Shown here: positions 27,950 to 28,816 of the stretch, in pieces
Layout: each line of letters opens with the position of its first letter
How positions within the stretch are numbered: position 1 is the first letter of the stretch
DNA from: L227-5C sp038209275
GTDB lineage: Bacteria > Chloroflexota > Chloroflexia > Chloroheliales > Chloroheliaceae
Length of the DNA: 28,816 nucleotides
Assembly: GCA_038209275.1 (NCBI GenBank)
Contig: JBBQXW010000056.1
Coordinates: 1 to 28,816 of the forward strand
Direction: 5' to 3'
Made by a program: the position numbers and the translations under genes
Notes under the pieces: model-generated
What the model saw: only the letters and a program-made list of their open reading frames with translations
Database searches by the model: none
Told to the model about the DNA's origin: nothing

Positions 27950-28816
27950 ATGGCGATACTAAATTTAGAAAATAATCCAAAGCTGGTCGGGCATGAATGG
28001 GCGGCAAATTTGCTGCAAAGCTCGATTGAAGCGGGCAAAGTTTCGCACTCCTATATCTTTAGCGGCCCGGCGAAGGTCGGTAAAACTCGGTTAGCCCGCG
28101 ATTTTGCGCTGGCCCTGAACTGCGAACAGCCACCCCCGCCCGGTGAAACTAGCGGCTTACGCTTTTGTGGAGTGTGCCGGGCCTGCCGCTTGATTTCTGC
28201 CGACAAACACCCCGATGTAACCATAATTAGCCTGGCCTGGCAAGCTTCCCAACCCGAAAATCAGGGTAGCGCCAACGCTAACCTCAAAATTGATACGATT
28301 CGAGCAATCCAGGCGGAAATCAGCCGTCCGCCCAAAGAAATTCCCTGGCGCATTTTTATCGTTCACGATGTAAATACTATGCTGACCTCTGCCGCCAACG
28401 CTTTCCTCAAAACGTTGGAAGAACCACCGCGCCGGGCTATTTTGATTTTGCTTTCGGATAGCGACCGCACGCTGTTGCCGACAATTGTTTCGCGGTGTCA
28501 GGTGCTGGAATTGCGGGCCGTTCCGACTACCACAATTGAGCAGGCTTTGAAAGAGCGGGGTGCGACAGAAACGGTAGCGCATACGCTGGCGGCATTGGCG
28601 GCGGGCCGGCCCGGTTGGGGTTTGCGCGCTTTGCAAGACCGCACCCGCCAGGATTTAAATGACCGCGATGAAGCCCTGATGCAACTGGCCGAGCTTTTGC
28701 CGGGAGACCGAATAAAACGGATGCAATTCGCCGAGGAACTGACTAAAAAATGGCAGGACGGCGGCGATAAACGAGCGGGCGTGTTAACCATGCTCAATAT
28801 CTGGCTGGGCTGGTGG
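27950..28816 (+). CDS. holB: DNA polymerase III subunit delta prime (partial, right edge)
   Basis: 289 residues visible with no stop; the 3' end (about 40 residues if typical) lies outside the window. Landmarks: SHSYIFSGPAKVGKT with Walker A 39-46, four zinc Cys (58, 73, 76, 79, FCGVCRACRLI), KIDTIRAIQAEISRPPKE, a degenerate Walker B (RIFIVHDVNTM), the FLKTLEEPP motif and SRC (181-183). The degenerate Walker B favours delta prime over the gamma/tau subunit DnaX, which usually has DE at this place. It functions in the replicative clamp loader. The Uma2 gene ends 14 bases upstream and no ribosome site is visible (ATTAACTAATTATG), so translation may be coupled. Finding holB here fixes the operon as partly housekeeping. 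Confidence 0.92.
   Translation, partial: MAILNLENNPKLVGHEWAANLLQSSIEAGKVSHSYIFSGPAKVGKTRLARDFALALNCEQPPPPGETSGLRFCGVCRACRLISADKHPDVTIISLAWQASQPENQGSANANLKIDTIRAIQAEISRPPKEIPWRIFIVHDVNTMLTSAANAFLKTLEEPPRRAILILLSDSDRTLLPTIVSRCQVLELRAVPTTTIEQALKERGATETVAHTLAALAAGRPGWGLRALQDRTRQDLNDRDEALMQLAELLPGDRIKRMQFAEELTKKWQDGGDKRAGVLTMLNIWLGWW

Overview
The window looks like chromosomal DNA of a free-living bacterium, most likely a member of the Chloroflexota. This is an inference from gene content and style: TPR-CHAT and subtilase genes, an NfeD/flotillin pair, a Uma2 protein, NERD-like and HNH genes, and intergenic DNA crowded with short palindromic and heptameric repeats. Nothing in the window, such as an rRNA, fixes the taxonomy. 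No tRNA, rRNA or CRISPR array was seen.

Layout. (1) 1-2904 (+): the 3' part of a very long TPR protein cut by the left edge, ending at a strong two-way terminator. (2) 3004-10742 (-): a small membrane protein, a subtilisin-like protease, a TPR-CHAT (caspase-like) protein, a double zinc-finger anti-sigma-like protein and a sigma-70 family factor. The last four read as one regulated proteolysis module, although each gene sits behind its own repeat-rich leader. (3) 11231-13690 (+): an NfeD-like membrane protein with a His-rich loop and a flotillin, divergent from the sigma gene. (4) 13691-13988: three successive perfect hairpins, one with 41-bp arms. (5) 13989-16166 (+): a monothiol DsbA-like protein and a WD40-propeller lipoprotein. 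(6) 16434-19439 (-): miaA, a zinc alcohol dehydrogenase, an HNH endonuclease and a GlsB-like membrane protein. (7) 19532-20521: a frameshifted IS200-type transposase followed by three copies of a structured 72-85 bp repeat. (8) 20538-23189 (-): ppdK. (9) 23511-28816 (+): a small membrane protein, a FabF-type ketosynthase with an unusual N-terminal extension, an ABM-like small protein, a NERD-like membrane protein, a Uma2 protein and holB (pol III delta prime), which runs off the right edge.

Two themes stand out. First, a candidate sigma/anti-sigma plus CHAT plus subtilase module: two unrelated protease folds, neither with a visible export signal, beside a dedicated transcription regulator and membrane-scaffold genes. 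Its genes have recognisable sigma-70-like promoters, a candidate 27-codon leader ORF and a perfect CRP-type palindrome. Second, repeats that have entered genes: heptameric arrays supply the N-termini of MiaA and of the WD40 lipoprotein, and another dispersed repeat supplies the last codons and stop of MiaA.

All calls come from reading the sequence. No database search, folding program or alignment was run.
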